A DNA stretch of 42,344 nt from Alphaproteobacteria bacterium (GCA_020441605.1 JAGRLX010000020.1:1-42344); one strand, 5' to 3'; positions 1-8,676 are shown, counted from the stretch's first letter. A program made the numbers and translations. The notes: generated by a model from the sequence alone, not told the origin.

Positions 1-1
1 C

Positions 2-1009
2 TACAAGGGCGCGCTGATGGTGAATGATGACGAGATGTACGCATCGTTCCAGCGTTGCGCGACCCTGGGCGCGCTGCCGCTGGTGCATGCTGAGAATGGT
101 GACATCGTTGCCGCCCTTCAGCAGAAGTATCTGAGCGAAGGCGTGACCGGACCGGAAGCGCACGCCTACTCGCGCCCGCCGGAAGTCGAGGGCGAGGCGA
201 CCAACCGGGCCATCATGATCGCCGACGCCGCCGGTGTGCCGGTCTATATCGTCCATACATCCTGTGAACAGGCCCATGAGGCCATTCGCCGGGCACGGCA
301 GAAGGGCATGCGCGTCTATGGCGAACCGTTGGTCCAGCATTTGACGCTTGATGAAGGCGAATATTTCAATCGCGACTGGGATTATGCGGCACGGCGTGTC
401 ATGTCGCCGCCGTTCCGCAACAAGCAACATCAGGATTCACTCTGGGCCGGGCTCGCGGCTGGATCGCTCCAGGTGGTCGCTACCGATCACTGCGCCTTCA
501 CAACCGCGCAAAAGCGGATGGGGGTCAAGGACTTCACGCGGATTCCCAACGGCACCGGCGGATTGGAGGACCGGCTCGCCGTGCTGTGGACCAAGGGCGT
601 GGAGACCGGTCGGCTCACACCCAATGAATTCGTGTCGGTCACGTCGACCAACATCGCCCAGATCCTCAACATCTATCCGCGCAAGGGGGCCATCCTGCCC
701 GGTTCCGATGCCGACATCGTGGTGTGGGACCCGAAGCTCAGCAAGACGATTTCCGCCGCCAACCAGAAGTCGATCATCGACTACAATGTGTTCGAGGGCG
801 TGAAGGTGAACGGTCAGGCCCGTTACACGATCTCGCGCGGCGAAGTGGTATGGACCCACGGCAAGAACGATCAACCACGCCCGGGACGCGGCAGGTTCAT
901 CGAGCGGCCGGCGTTTCCTGCAGTCAACAAGGCCCTTTCGACCTGGAAGGAACTGACCGCGCCACGGGCCGTCAGCCGATCGCCCGAGCACATGCCAATC
1001 GGCGTGTAG
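2..1009 (+). CDS. hydA: Dihydropyrimidinase / D-hydantoinase (5' end outside window)
   Basis: Cyclic-amide hydrolase of the amidohydrolase superfamily that opens dihydropyrimidine or hydantoin rings to N-carbamoyl amino acids in the cytoplasm. The reading frame is open from base 2, so the N-terminal part lies outside the window. The first codons read Tyr-Lys-Gly; in this family that Lys is the carboxylated metal-bridging residue. Further family landmarks are LVHAENGD, VYIVHTSCEQA (metal His), VATDHCAF (metal Asp) and IPNGTGGLEDR. The C-terminus is complete, ending near WKEL plus a short tail. An internal ATG at 17 is not the real start. The gene converges on DUF3830 and isochorismatase genes, a set expected for hydantoin, pyrimidine or creatinine-like breakdown. 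Exact substrate is not visible. Family assignment is firm. Confidence 0.93.
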   Translation, partial: YKGALMVNDDEMYASFQRCATLGALPLVHAENGDIVAALQQKYLSEGVTGPEAHAYSRPPEVEGEATNRAIMIADAAGVPVYIVHTSCEQAHEAIRRARQKGMRVYGEPLVQHLTLDEGEYFNRDWDYAARRVMSPPFRNKQHQDSLWAGLAAGSLQVVATDHCAFTTAQKRMGVKDFTRIPNGTGGLEDRLAVLWTKGVETGRLTPNEFVSVTSTNIAQILNIYPRKGAILPGSDADIVVWDPKLSKTISAANQKSIIDYNVFEGVKVNGQARYTISRGEVVWTHGKNDQPRPGRGRFIERPAFPAVNKALSTWKELTAPRAVSRSPEHMPIGV

Positions 1010-1067
1010 AACAGCGGGCGATCAGTAGCGGCCGGCTCACGGTCCAAACGGATAGCACCAAGAAGGT

Positions 1068-1484
1068 TCAGGCCATCGAAAAGACAATGGGCAACGCCCC
1101 TTCCCAGAGGGCGCGCTTGCCGATTTCTGGCAGTCGCTCCAGATCCGACGTAAGGGTTATGAAGTGGTTGCCGGCAAGCTGGCCCACCTTGCTGGCGAAG
1201 TGAACCCCGCCATAGGCCAAGAGGATCTCGGTTTCGGAGATACCTCCCGGATAGAGCAAGATCTGTCCCGGCGCTGGAAAGCTCGTATGGTTCTCGTAGC
1301 CAATGCCGAAGTCCAGATCGCCGAGGGGGATCCATACGGCTTCGCCGCTCCATCGCACATGGACGATCTGGCCAGAGAAAGGTAACCTGCGACTGAAGGC
1401 GGCGCAGGTCTTGGGCGCCAGCCCCGTTTCCAGCTGGGCCGCGAAGATCGTGCCGGCGATATTGACGGTCAGCTTTTCTGTCAT
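1068..1484 (-). CDS. DUF3830 family cyclophilin-like protein
   Basis: Protein of 138 residues with no signal peptide, recognised as DUF3830 from its length and from stretches such as ARLET-like AAQLETGLAPKTCAAF, the GEAVWIPLGD strand and YENHTSFPAPGQILLYPGG. Members adopt a cyclophilin-like fold and commonly sit beside amidohydrolase or hydantoinase genes; no reaction is established. Its ATG shares the ATGA of the upstream isochorismatase stop codon (1481-1484), so the two are translationally coupled and transcribed together on the minus strand. It converges on the dihydropyrimidinase gene. The context suggests a role in amide or hydantoin metabolism, which is inference. Confidence 0.8.
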   Translation of the reverse strand: MTEKLTVNIAGTIFAAQLETGLAPKTCAAFSRRLPFSGQIVHVRWSGEAVWIPLGDLDFGIGYENHTSFPAPGQILLYPGGISETEILLAYGGVHFASKVGQLAGNHFITLTSDLERLPEIGKRALWEGALPIVFSMA

Positions 1485-2113
1485 TGGTCCTTCCTCGCGA
1501 TGGCCAGTCTCATCATGACTTCGTCGGAGGAGAGGAGATCGGCGTATTTCTGACCCATGTCAAACAGGTTTGCCTCGTGGGGCCCCAGCGCCCGGTCACC
1601 GACGCAGTCCCGCGCAACGACGGTTCGGAAATTGTGGCTCATGGCGTCGATGACAGTCGCCCGTACGCAGCCGCTGGTGGTACATCCAGCGACGACCAGG
1701 CTATCCACCGACCGGGAAATCAACAGGCTGCAAAGATTCGTGTCGAAGAAGGCGGACGCCTGAGTTTTCCGGATGATAATCTCGCCCGGGCGCTGTACCA
1801 GTTCTCTCACGATCTGGCTTTCATCGGCGCGCTCAGTGAGACTGCGCAGCCGCGGCGCCTTCTCGCACCAGACTCCGCAATCGCTGCCGTCCTCAGAATA
1901 AACGATGCGGGTAAAGATCACCGGCAATTGCCACGACCGGAAGAAGTCCAGAAGGGGAATCGTCGCGGACACCGCCGCAGCGATATTGCCGCCACCCAGG
2001 ATCGCCGGATCGGTAAAACCGTTGACGAAATCGACGATCAACAGGGCGGGGAACTTGCCGAGGCCAATTGCCTGGCCGAATTGCTGCCGGGCATAGACAA
2101 CTTCTTCCGCCAT
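1481..2113 (-). CDS. Isochorismatase-family cysteine amidohydrolase (N-carbamoylsarcosine amidase-like)
   Basis: Cysteine hydrolase of 210 residues. The triad expected in this family is visible: Asp28 in LLIVDFVNGF, Lys116 in IIIRKTQASAFF and Cys149 in AGCTTSGCVRAT. Family members include N-carbamoylsarcosine amidase and other amidases that remove carbamoyl or amide groups. I chose the ATG at 2113 because a GAGAGG sits just upstream and the longer frame to 2200 adds an N-terminus unlike the family. The gene is the first of a coupled pair with DUF3830. A carbamoyl-amide substrate would fit the nearby dihydropyrimidinase, whose products are N-carbamoyl amino acids; this is inference. It could equally be a nicotinamidase-like or biuret-type amidase. 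Confidence 0.85.
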   Translation of the reverse strand: MAEEVVYARQQFGQAIGLGKFPALLIVDFVNGFTDPAILGGGNIAAAVSATIPLLDFFRSWQLPVIFTRIVYSEDGSDCGVWCEKAPRLRSLTERADESQIVRELVQRPGEIIIRKTQASAFFDTNLCSLLISRSVDSLVVAGCTTSGCVRATVIDAMSHNFRTVVARDCVGDRALGPHEANLFDMGQKYADLLSSDEVMMRLAIARKDQ

Positions 2114-2286
2114 TTTGCCTCTCTCTTCGTATTCTGGCAGAATAGCACCGACCCGGCACGTCTGTCGAATTGCCACGGATTTGGACTCGCGATGACGCAA
2201 TCCGGCCTTTCGCTTCGAAGCAAGTTCGACTCATCTGCGACGGTGCGCGGCAAACACGGGCGCAATACACTCGCGCAACACTAATT

Positions 2287-2302
2287 CACTAACCAGTTAG
2301 TG
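2287..2302. promoter_or_regulatory. Operator-like dyad in the isochorismatase / aldo-keto reductase divergent gap
   Basis: CACTAAC-CA-GTTAGTG is an inverted repeat with perfect 7-bp arms and a 2-bp spacer. A further half-site GGTTAG lies nearby at about 2320-2325. It falls in the 247-bp gap between divergent starts at 2113 and 2361, the usual position for a GntR- or TetR-type repressor site. No regulator gene is visible next to it. Confidence 0.5.
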
Positions 2303-2360
2303 GACATGAGATTTGGATTTGGTTAGTCTTGCACAGGTCTTCGCGAAGGAGGGACTCGAC

Positions 2361-3380
2361 ATGCCGGCAATTCAACAACGCAAGTTCGGGCGGATCGATC
2401 TTGAAGTGACCGACATGGGCTTCGGCGCCGCGCCGATCGGCAATTTTCTGAGGCCGATTTCGGAAGCGGAAACCGAGGCGATGATCAACCGCGCCTGGGA
2501 TGCCGGTATGCGCTATTTCGACACCGCGCCCTACTATGGCCACGGTCTCTCGGAACTCAGGCTCGGCCATTACCTGCGCTGGCGGCCGCGGGATGAGTTC
2601 GTGCTGTCCAGCAAGGTGGGGCGTGTGCTGACGTCCGCGCGCCGGAAGGACATCGACTTCAAGCCCTGGGTCGACGCCGCGCCGTTCAAATGCCGATTTG
2701 ACTATTCTTACGACGGCACAATGCGCAGCTTCGAGGATTCGCTGCAGAGGCTTGGCCTCGAGTACATTGATATCCTGTTCATCCACGATGCCGACGTATT
2801 CACCCACGGCCCCGAAATGCAGAAGGTCTATTTCAAACAGGCCATGGACGGCTGCTATCGCGCCCTGTTGGAATTGCGCGAACAGGGGCTGGTCAAGGCC
2901 ATCGGCGTGGGCGTCAACAACTGGGAAGTGATGCTCGACTTCATGAAGGCAGGCGACTTCGACACGCTGCTGGTTGCAGGGCGGTACACGCTGCTCGAAC
3001 AGGAGGCGCTCAACGAGCTTCTTCCCCTATGTGAGCGGCGGCAGACGGCCCTCGTCATCGGTGGCGGGTTCAATGGCGGCATTCTCGCCACCGGTGCGGT
3101 TCCCGGCGCCAAGTGGAACTATGCCCCTGCGCCCGAGCCGATCATGGCGAAAGTCAAGAAAATCGAGGCTGTCTGCGCCCGGCACAAGGTGCCTCTGCCC
3201 GCCGCCGCCTTGCAGTTCCTGCTCGCCCATCCGGCGGTCGCCTCGCATATTCCGGGCACCCGCAATGTGGCGCAGATGGAACAGAACATCGCACTGGTCA
3301 GCCATCCCATTCCAACGGCGTTCTGGGCCGAACTCAAACATGAGGGGCTGCTGCGCGAGGATGCGCCGGTTCCTGTCTGA
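2361..3380 (+). CDS. Aldo/keto reductase (D-threo-aldose 1-dehydrogenase / pyridoxal dehydrogenase-like)
   Basis: NAD(P)-dependent oxidoreductase of 339 residues with the TIM-barrel AKR fold. The catalytic tetrad can be read: Asp54 and Tyr59 in FDTAPYYGHG, Lys85 in SSKVGR and His142 in LFIHDAD. The opening GFGAAPIGN and the AIGVGVNNWE segment are typical of the D-threo-aldose dehydrogenase / L-fucose dehydrogenase branch, which oxidises aldoses or pyridoxal. The ATG at 2361 has AAGGAGG about 8 nt upstream; the longer frame from 2313 lacks such a signal. It is divergent from the amidohydrolase pair and shares the dyad at 2287 with it. The real substrate is not deducible. Confidence 0.88.
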   Translation: MPAIQQRKFGRIDLEVTDMGFGAAPIGNFLRPISEAETEAMINRAWDAGMRYFDTAPYYGHGLSELRLGHYLRWRPRDEFVLSSKVGRVLTSARRKDIDFKPWVDAAPFKCRFDYSYDGTMRSFEDSLQRLGLEYIDILFIHDADVFTHGPEMQKVYFKQAMDGCYRALLELREQGLVKAIGVGVNNWEVMLDFMKAGDFDTLLVAGRYTLLEQEALNELLPLCERRQTALVIGGGFNGGILATGAVPGAKWNYAPAPEPIMAKVKKIEAVCARHKVPLPAAALQFLLAHPAVASHIPGTRNVAQMEQNIALVSHPIPTAFWAELKHEGLLREDAPVPV

Positions 3381-3521
3381 GCTTCATCACGAAGACCGTA
3401 TAGACCGCGATCGGTAGCCACAATGCAGGTAATGCCCCGAGCGGCAGCCGGATAATTCGTTCCGGTCCACTTCGACAAGGCGAAGCCGGAGTTGCCTGGT
3501 TTCAGGCGGCCTCCTTCTCCG

Positions 3522-3896
3522 CTATTGCAAGGCTACATCGCTACGCCGGAATTTCAGGACTTCTCCGTCCGAACCGTTCGCGACATACCAACCATTGCGC
3601 TGGGAAATCACTCCGCATCGGGCTTGCCCCTTTGTCCATTTCTTGAAGACGACGCAGAGCCGGCTGCCTTTCACGTACCAGCGTCCTTCATCCTGCTGGC
3701 CATAGGCAAATCCCTGGATCCGGCCATTGCGGTGGCCGGAAAAGGACACCCGATAACCCTGTACCTTTGCCTCGAACTGTCCAGGAAAGATCTTGGCAAT
3801 TGCATGCCCATCAAGCGACCCGGCTTGCACTTGAATTCCCCCCACGACAATCGCGATTGCTGCAAGGCCATACCGGATCAATCCGCCATTCTTCAT
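3522..3896 (-). CDS. Small secreted protein, function unknown (DUF995-like look)
   Basis: Protein of 124 residues with an N-terminal signal peptide: Lys-Asn, then hydrophobic LIRYGLAAIAIVVGGIQ, with likely cleavage after VQAG-S or nearby. The mature part is small and basic with two Cys in RLCVVFKKWTKGQARCG and a GRWYVKG strand, a pattern seen in small periplasmic proteins of Rhizobiales such as DUF995 members. The family name is only a resemblance. AGGGG about 8 nt before the ATG supports the start. It follows the DUF1513 gene in the same direction after a 164-bp gap containing a long inverted repeat, so it may have its own transcript. Confidence 0.6.
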   Translation of the reverse strand: MKNGGLIRYGLAAIAIVVGGIQVQAGSLDGHAIAKIFPGQFEAKVQGYRVSFSGHRNGRIQGFAYGQQDEGRWYVKGSRLCVVFKKWTKGQARCGVISQRNGWYVANGSDGEVLKFRRSDVALQ

Positions 3897-3916
3897 CGAA
3901 CAACCCCTACATTTCC

Positions 3917-3968
3917 TATCTTCCGGATCCCTGCTTGTCGCTATTGGACAGCCGACACACGGAAGATA
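3917..3968. repeat. Nested inverted repeat (long stem-loop) between DUF1513 and the small secreted gene
   Basis: TATCTTCCG (3917-3925) and CGGAAGATA (3960-3968) are perfect 9-bp inverted arms. Inside them TGTCG (3936-3940) pairs with CGACA (3953-3957). There is no T-tract on either side, so an ordinary terminator is unlikely. It lies just upstream of the secreted-protein start on the minus strand and could be an operator or a leader RNA structure. Confidence 0.45.
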
Positions 3969-4060
3969 CTTGACTGATTTGTTCGTTAGAAATGGGGATG
4001 CGGTCCGCAGTTTTCATCTTGATGCAGGTCAAATCATATCTTCGGACAAGCGAGGCCAGG

Positions 4061-5188
4061 CTACCGACAGGCAGGATTCGACGTCTCGTCTGCCGGGACG
4101 ATCCTCTCCATGTGATTGTCCCAAATCCATTCGGAGGCATGGGCACTTCCCAGTCTGCCGCCCGCGTCAAGAGCCTTCACGCCCGCATTGCCTGAGGAGA
4201 GCAGAAACGCCCCTTGGCCAACAGCGGCGGCGCCACAGACGTCGTACATGGCGATCCTCCGGTTCAAGCAACCACGCACCATGTCCCAGACCAGGACCGC
4301 CCCACCGCGTGGGCTGGTCGCAATGAGATAATCACCTTGATCATCAAAAGCGACAGATCCAATGTAGTTCTTCATCCCATACAGCACATCACTTTCGATG
4401 CCGAGGAGATTGACCGCGCCGCCCGGCGAGACCACTCCCAGAAGCGGCGGCTCGTCATCCATGCTTCCCTGGTACTGGCACCCGAATGCTAGCGTGCCAT
4501 CTGACCGCATCGCCAGGTGACGAAGGCTGAGCAGTGCAAGGCTCGCGTCGAGTTCCTGCCGTGCCAACAGGTCGCCGGTCAGAAGATCGATAAAGGCAAG
4601 GTTCGGCTTCATGTCGCCTGGATTGAGCACCTCTCGCCCGGTCTCAGGATGGGTGCGAAGCCCGCCATTGGCAACCGCAAGCGTTCGTCCATCGGCATAG
4701 AGCATGATGTCATGAGGGCCGATGCCACCGGACGACCATTCGCCAATCCTGCGATAGCCATCCGTCGCATCATATATACCTATAACGCCGTTGCCTGTGG
4801 CGATGTCATTTTCTGTCACCTGCAGGAGACGCCCGTCAGCCGTGAAGACGCCGTGGCCATAGAGATGGCGACCTTCAGGCGCGTGTACAACGGTGAGCAG
4901 TCTCCCGCTCTGCTGGTCGACGACCGCATACCAATCCCCGGGCCTGCGGGCGAACACGACGACCTCTCCGCCGCCCGGACGTTGCGTGAGATCATGGCCG
5001 CGCGCCGGAAGGCTGGTCGCGAAAACCTCCCTGCCCTCGGCATCGAAGCAGGCAACGGATGCATTGGCATGTCCATCCAGACGACATGACACGAAAAGGC
5101 GTTGGCGAAGGCATTCGGCATGCGCACCGCCGGTGACGCAAAGTCCCGACAGAAGCCCTGCCAGAAGTTCTCTGCGATCAATCGCCAT
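4061..5188 (-). CDS. DUF1513 beta-propeller protein of the imelysin iron operon
   Basis: Protein of 375 residues with an RRELLAGLLSGLCVTGGAHA leader that looks like a Tat or Sec export signal (RR near the N-terminus, hydrophobic stretch, AHA cleavage). The mature part shows repeated propeller-like strands, with diagnostic DUF1513 segments LYGHGVFTADG, GIGPHDIMLYADGRTLAVANGG and LRHLAMRSDG. In proteobacteria DUF1513 genes sit at the end of operons with imelysins and a di-heme DUF1111 protein, thought to act in periplasmic iron uptake; the biochemical role is not established. It overlaps the preceding imelysin gene by 11 nt, so it is part of the same minus-strand operon. Family call is firm, function is not. 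Confidence 0.88.
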   Translation of the reverse strand: MAIDRRELLAGLLSGLCVTGGAHAECLRQRLFVSCRLDGHANASVACFDAEGREVFATSLPARGHDLTQRPGGGEVVVFARRPGDWYAVVDQQSGRLLTVVHAPEGRHLYGHGVFTADGRLLQVTENDIATGNGVIGIYDATDGYRRIGEWSSGGIGPHDIMLYADGRTLAVANGGLRTHPETGREVLNPGDMKPNLAFIDLLTGDLLARQELDASLALLSLRHLAMRSDGTLAFGCQYQGSMDDEPPLLGVVSPGGAVNLLGIESDVLYGMKNYIGSVAFDDQGDYLIATSPRGGAVLVWDMVRGCLNRRIAMYDVCGAAAVGQGAFLLSSGNAGVKALDAGGRLGSAHASEWIWDNHMERIVPADETSNPACR

Positions 5189-6194
5189 CGAGGCTGTTGA
5201 AACCTACAGTGACGCCAAGTGCCGCCGGCACTTCGGCGATGGCGCGGTCTCCGGCCGCATCAACTGCATCAAGCAAGAAAATGGCTTCGCTACGGTTCTT
5301 GCCCGCTGCGGTGGCGGCGAGATCAGGCTGCGCCGACTCCGCGATGCCGCGTGCCGACAATGTTGCCGCCGGAAGGGAAGCATCCGCCGGCAGCGTCTGG
5401 CGGAGGATTGCATTCGTGCGGTCCAATGACTGGAGATTCAGAATGATGTTGCGCATGGTTCGCCCACTCAACCAGAATTCCGCCGCCCGCGGCTTCACAT
5501 CTTCTGCACTCTCGCCGATGACAGTTTCGATTTTCACATCCTTGATGATCGAATAGGCCGTGACAAGATCGGTAGCCAATGCGGTCTTCGCTTCATCGGA
5601 TGGTAAATCGGTGCGGCTCTCCCAGGCCTTGTACATGTCGTCGGCAAGGTTGGCCGCATTGACAGAGATCGCCTCGCCAACTTCGCAAAGCCGCCGGCCG
5701 TCTTCACCCACTCCGAGTTCCACGTGAGGCGCTGCATCCCCGAATATCAGCCGCTCGAGTGCTGGTAGTCCCTGTACCGCAGCACTCTCTTCCCGGATAA
5801 GCTCCCCGGTCATTTTCTGCTCGGCGGCTGCTTCGATCACGCGGGCGAGCCGGCGCTCGACAGCGTTCTTTCGTCCTGGCCAGAAAAAGAATCGGTCCCG
5901 CCGGAAGTCTTCGGACGCAGGACCGGAACGGAACAGCTCAATCGCCGCCCAACGATCGGCCACGTCATGAAACGTCGCCACCAGTCCATCCCGCCCTTCG
6001 GCAGATGGAGCAGCGCAGTAGGTCTTCCACGCCGCCTGATGGGCTCGCGCGCCTAGCGTCAGGTCACGATAACCGGGAATGACAATCTCGCCGACGATGC
6101 GCCGGTAGGTGTCGTCAGTACGCGGATCGGCTGCGGCTCCGATTGCGGCAAGGCTAAGCACGACAATTGAAATGGCGATCGAACGGATGGTCAT
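5178..6194 (-). CDS. Imelysin family protein, second copy (GxHxxE not visible)
   Basis: Protein of 338 residues with a Sec signal peptide (TIRSIAISIVVLSLAAIGAAA) followed by an imelysin/IrpA-type helical domain; FHDVADRWAAIELFRSGP and the FWPGRK segment are characteristic. Where iron-regulated imelysins carry GxHxxE, this copy reads GLPALERLIFG, so the His/Glu pair is not conserved. This divergent form occurs as the second imelysin in operons of this type. It follows the DUF1111 gene by 4 nt and overlaps DUF1513 by 11 nt. It is likely a periplasmic structural or binding partner; whether it binds iron is unclear. Confidence 0.87.
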   Translation of the reverse strand: MTIRSIAISIVVLSLAAIGAAADPRTDDTYRRIVGEIVIPGYRDLTLGARAHQAAWKTYCAAPSAEGRDGLVATFHDVADRWAAIELFRSGPASEDFRRDRFFFWPGRKNAVERRLARVIEAAAEQKMTGELIREESAAVQGLPALERLIFGDAAPHVELGVGEDGRRLCEVGEAISVNAANLADDMYKAWESRTDLPSDEAKTALATDLVTAYSIIKDVKIETVIGESAEDVKPRAAEFWLSGRTMRNIILNLQSLDRTNAILRQTLPADASLPAATLSARGIAESAQPDLAATAAGKNRSEAIFLLDAVDAAGDRAIAEVPAALGVTVGFNSLDGD

Positions 6195-6198
6195 TGTG

Positions 6199-7383
6199 TT
6201 AAAGCCTCGACAGAAACTCTAGAAGCAATCGCTGCTCGCGTCCTTGGCCATCGAGGAAGGCCCTGCGTGCGCTTTCCGCTTCACCACCATGCAAGGCGAT
6301 TGCATCTGCAAGGGTCGCAGCTTTGCCGTCATGAAGATACCGTCGCGCTCCGCTGGCCGGTGCGAGGTCGCGCAGCGGCGCCGTTCGCCATTCCGCTGGT
6401 GCAGCAGACCCTTCCCGGATCACCGAACTCCTCGCACGTCCCATATCGTGAAGCAGAAGATCACTGAAGACCTGCAGAGGCGTACCATCCTCTGCCGGCA
6501 TGACAGGAACATGGCAAACCGCGCAGCCCATGGCCTCAAATTGGCGAAAGCCTTCGGATTTCAGGTCGGCTGGCCGCGCCTCCAGTGTTTCGACATAGGA
6601 CGCCAGCAGGCGAAGGACCTCGACAGAAAGCTCTTCACCCTCAGAACGATGGCTGCGGCCCGTGGGCCGCGTCAAGCAGTCGATTTGTTGCCTCGTGCAG
6701 TCGCCCCAGGGAAGGCGCGCCAGCGGCGATGACAAGCCGAGATCCAGTGCGGCCGCATCCGCCATCTGGTTCATGAGGCTTTCAACGGACGCCTTGCTCC
6801 CGTAACGCCCAACAGATCTGCCTCCGTCCGGGTCAAGGACAACATGCGGCCGTCCAGAAATGCCATCACCATCGTGGTCATCGGGATCCGCGCGTGACAG
6901 GATCGCGGCATTCGCTATTTGGCCGAGCGCCGCCGTGCCACGGAGCGATGGCGCTACCCTCGTTTCGAAGATGGCTGGCACGGTGGGCGCATTGAGCAGC
7001 CTCGTCGACACGACCAGCTCCCCGGCGATCAGTCGCGCGTTGATGGATCCCTCGGCGACAAGTCCCGCAACAGCGCCGTCCTGGATCTGCCGTCCAAGAC
7101 CCGGATGAGCTGTACCATCCGGTTGGGCGACCCTGACCGCGAGACCGCTGATCCCGGCGTTCCCCTCGTTGGAGCCGAACCGGGCGGGGCCACCTGCATG
7201 GTGACAGCTGGCGCAGGATCTCCCGTTGAACAGGGGCCCCAACCCATCGGCACTATCAGTGGAGGCCGGGGCGCCAACCCATTCCCGTTCGAACAGGGCC
7301 TTCCCGATGATGGCATCGAGTCCGTCTGCTTGGGTGACGGTGGCCGACAGGGCCATGGCAAGGACGAATATGCCTGACCGCAT
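6199..7383 (-). CDS. Di-heme oxidoreductase family protein (DUF1111)
   Basis: Periplasmic c-type cytochrome-like protein of 394 residues. A signal peptide (IFVLAMALSATVTQA) precedes two heme-binding motifs, CASCH at 57-61 and CAVCH at 287-291. The segments LGPLFNGRSCASCH, HDGDGISGRP and RYLHDGKAATLADAI are typical of the DUF1111 'thiol oxidoreductase' family. It is encoded 6 nt after the GxHxxE imelysin with an AAGAGG ribosome site before its ATG, and 4 nt before the second imelysin. A redox step coupled to iron uptake is the usual proposal, but the reaction is not established. Confidence 0.9.
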   Translation of the reverse strand: MRSGIFVLAMALSATVTQADGLDAIIGKALFEREWVGAPASTDSADGLGPLFNGRSCASCHHAGGPARFGSNEGNAGISGLAVRVAQPDGTAHPGLGRQIQDGAVAGLVAEGSINARLIAGELVVSTRLLNAPTVPAIFETRVAPSLRGTAALGQIANAAILSRADPDDHDGDGISGRPHVVLDPDGGRSVGRYGSKASVESLMNQMADAAALDLGLSSPLARLPWGDCTRQQIDCLTRPTGRSHRSEGEELSVEVLRLLASYVETLEARPADLKSEGFRQFEAMGCAVCHVPVMPAEDGTPLQVFSDLLLHDMGRARSSVIREGSAAPAEWRTAPLRDLAPASGARRYLHDGKAATLADAIALHGGEAESARRAFLDGQGREQRLLLEFLSRL

Positions 7384-7389
7384 GACCTC

Positions 7390-8676
7390 TTACTGCGCCG
7401 ATGCCGAACCAGGCTTGCCGAGACTGTCCGAACCCTGAACCTCGATGGTGAGGTTCATGGCTTTGACGAGGCCTTCGATGCCGCGGGTCTGGGCAATCAG
7501 GCTGTCGATTGCCGCCTGCACAAGCGCGTTGCCTTCGGCATTGCCCGGTCCGATCATCTGATCATAAGCCATGGCGCCGCTCTCAGCCTTTTCCTTGATT
7601 ACTTGGAATTTGCCGAGCGCGTCTTGCATCAGGGCTTCGAGTCTTTGCTGCGCCTCGGGAGCCTGTTCCGCCGCGAGATCCTGCAGGCCCGGCCCTTCCA
7701 GCACCGATCCATCGTATCGCTCGACCGTGCCGGAGTAGATCGACCACATGCCGACCACGTCGTAGTAGTGCGAGTTATGGGTGTTGTCGGAGAAACAGTC
7801 GTGCTCTTCTTCCGGGTCGTGAAGAATGAGACCCAGCTTCATCCTTTCACCCGCCAGTTCTCCGTATGAAAGACTGCCGAGACCAGCGAGGATGGATGAA
7901 AGCGCACCATTGTTGTCCCTGGCAAGGTAGTCGGCACGCGCTGCACCGCCGGTTTTCCAGTTGTCGGCCATCTCCGCGAGATCGGTAACAAGGAGATCAG
8001 TTGCGGCCTTGAGGTAAGCGGTCCGGCGGTCGCAATTGCCATTGGTGCAGTTCGACACGTCATAGTCCGTAAAGGGCCGATCACCGGCCCCTGGCCCGGT
8101 GCCGTTGAGGTCCTGCCCCCAGAGAAGAAATTCAATGGCATGATAGCCCGTGGCCACGTTGGCTTCCGAGTCCGCGGCCTCATGCAGCGACCTCACCAAT
8201 TCGGGCGTGATGGTCGAGGCGTCGACTGTCCCGGTGCCGATCTTCAGCTTCCTATTCGCGATGACGTTGGCAGTGTAAAGCTCGTTCTCGTTCGACTCTT
8301 CGCCATAGGTGTCCGTGTCCACATAGTCGATCAGACCTTCATCCAGAGGCCAGGCATTCACTCTACCCTCCCACTCATCGACAATCGGATTGCCGAAACG
8401 GAAGCCTTCCGTCTTCTGGTACCATTGCCGGGCATCGATCCAGGCAGTCCGGGCCGCAGCCAGCGATTCTTGCGAGGGTGCGGCAACAAGCCTGTCGATG
8501 GCCCTCCGGAGCTCCATCGCACCCGACAACGCGTCCCCGAACATTGCCTCGGCCATGTCAGGATAATGCGCAATGACAGCCTGCGGCGAGACGGGCGTGG
8601 ACTGCGCATGTCCGACCGAGGGAGAGACCAGAAGTACTGCTGCACTCAGCAGACCAATGCCCAAACAACGCGCCAT
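7390..8676 (-). CDS. irpA: Imelysin family iron-regulated protein (IrpA-like, GxHxxE)
   Basis: Periplasmic protein of 428 residues, related to Vibrio/cyanobacterial imelysin, peptidase M75 and the helical domain of EfeO. It has a signal peptide (CLGIGLLSAAVLLVSPSVGHA) and the GxHxxE motif GYHAIE at 177-182 followed by FLLWGQDL. Two half-domains are suggested by the FGNPIVDEWEGRVNAWPLDEG and EEHDCFSDNTHNSHYYD segments. I chose the ATG at 8676 because it places the signal peptide at the N-terminus; the frame extends to 8796 with no export signal there. It heads a four-gene operon. Fur, Irr or RirA control is expected from the family but I could not pick a convincing box in the 267-bp upstream gap. 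Confidence 0.9.
   Translation of the reverse strand: MARCLGIGLLSAAVLLVSPSVGHAQSTPVSPQAVIAHYPDMAEAMFGDALSGAMELRRAIDRLVAAPSQESLAAARTAWIDARQWYQKTEGFRFGNPIVDEWEGRVNAWPLDEGLIDYVDTDTYGEESNENELYTANVIANRKLKIGTGTVDASTITPELVRSLHEAADSEANVATGYHAIEFLLWGQDLNGTGPGAGDRPFTDYDVSNCTNGNCDRRTAYLKAATDLLVTDLAEMADNWKTGGAARADYLARDNNGALSSILAGLGSLSYGELAGERMKLGLILHDPEEEHDCFSDNTHNSHYYDVVGMWSIYSGTVERYDGSVLEGPGLQDLAAEQAPEAQQRLEALMQDALGKFQVIKEKAESGAMAYDQMIGPGNAEGNALVQAAIDSLIAQTRGIEGLVKAMNLTIEVQGSDSLGKPGSASAQ

Noticed and set aside
3390..3480. Short minus-strand peptide frame with a hydrophobic stretch (LPLGALPALWLPIAVYTVFV)
   Set aside because: Possibly a remnant of a membrane gene, but too short, with no start and no identifiable family.
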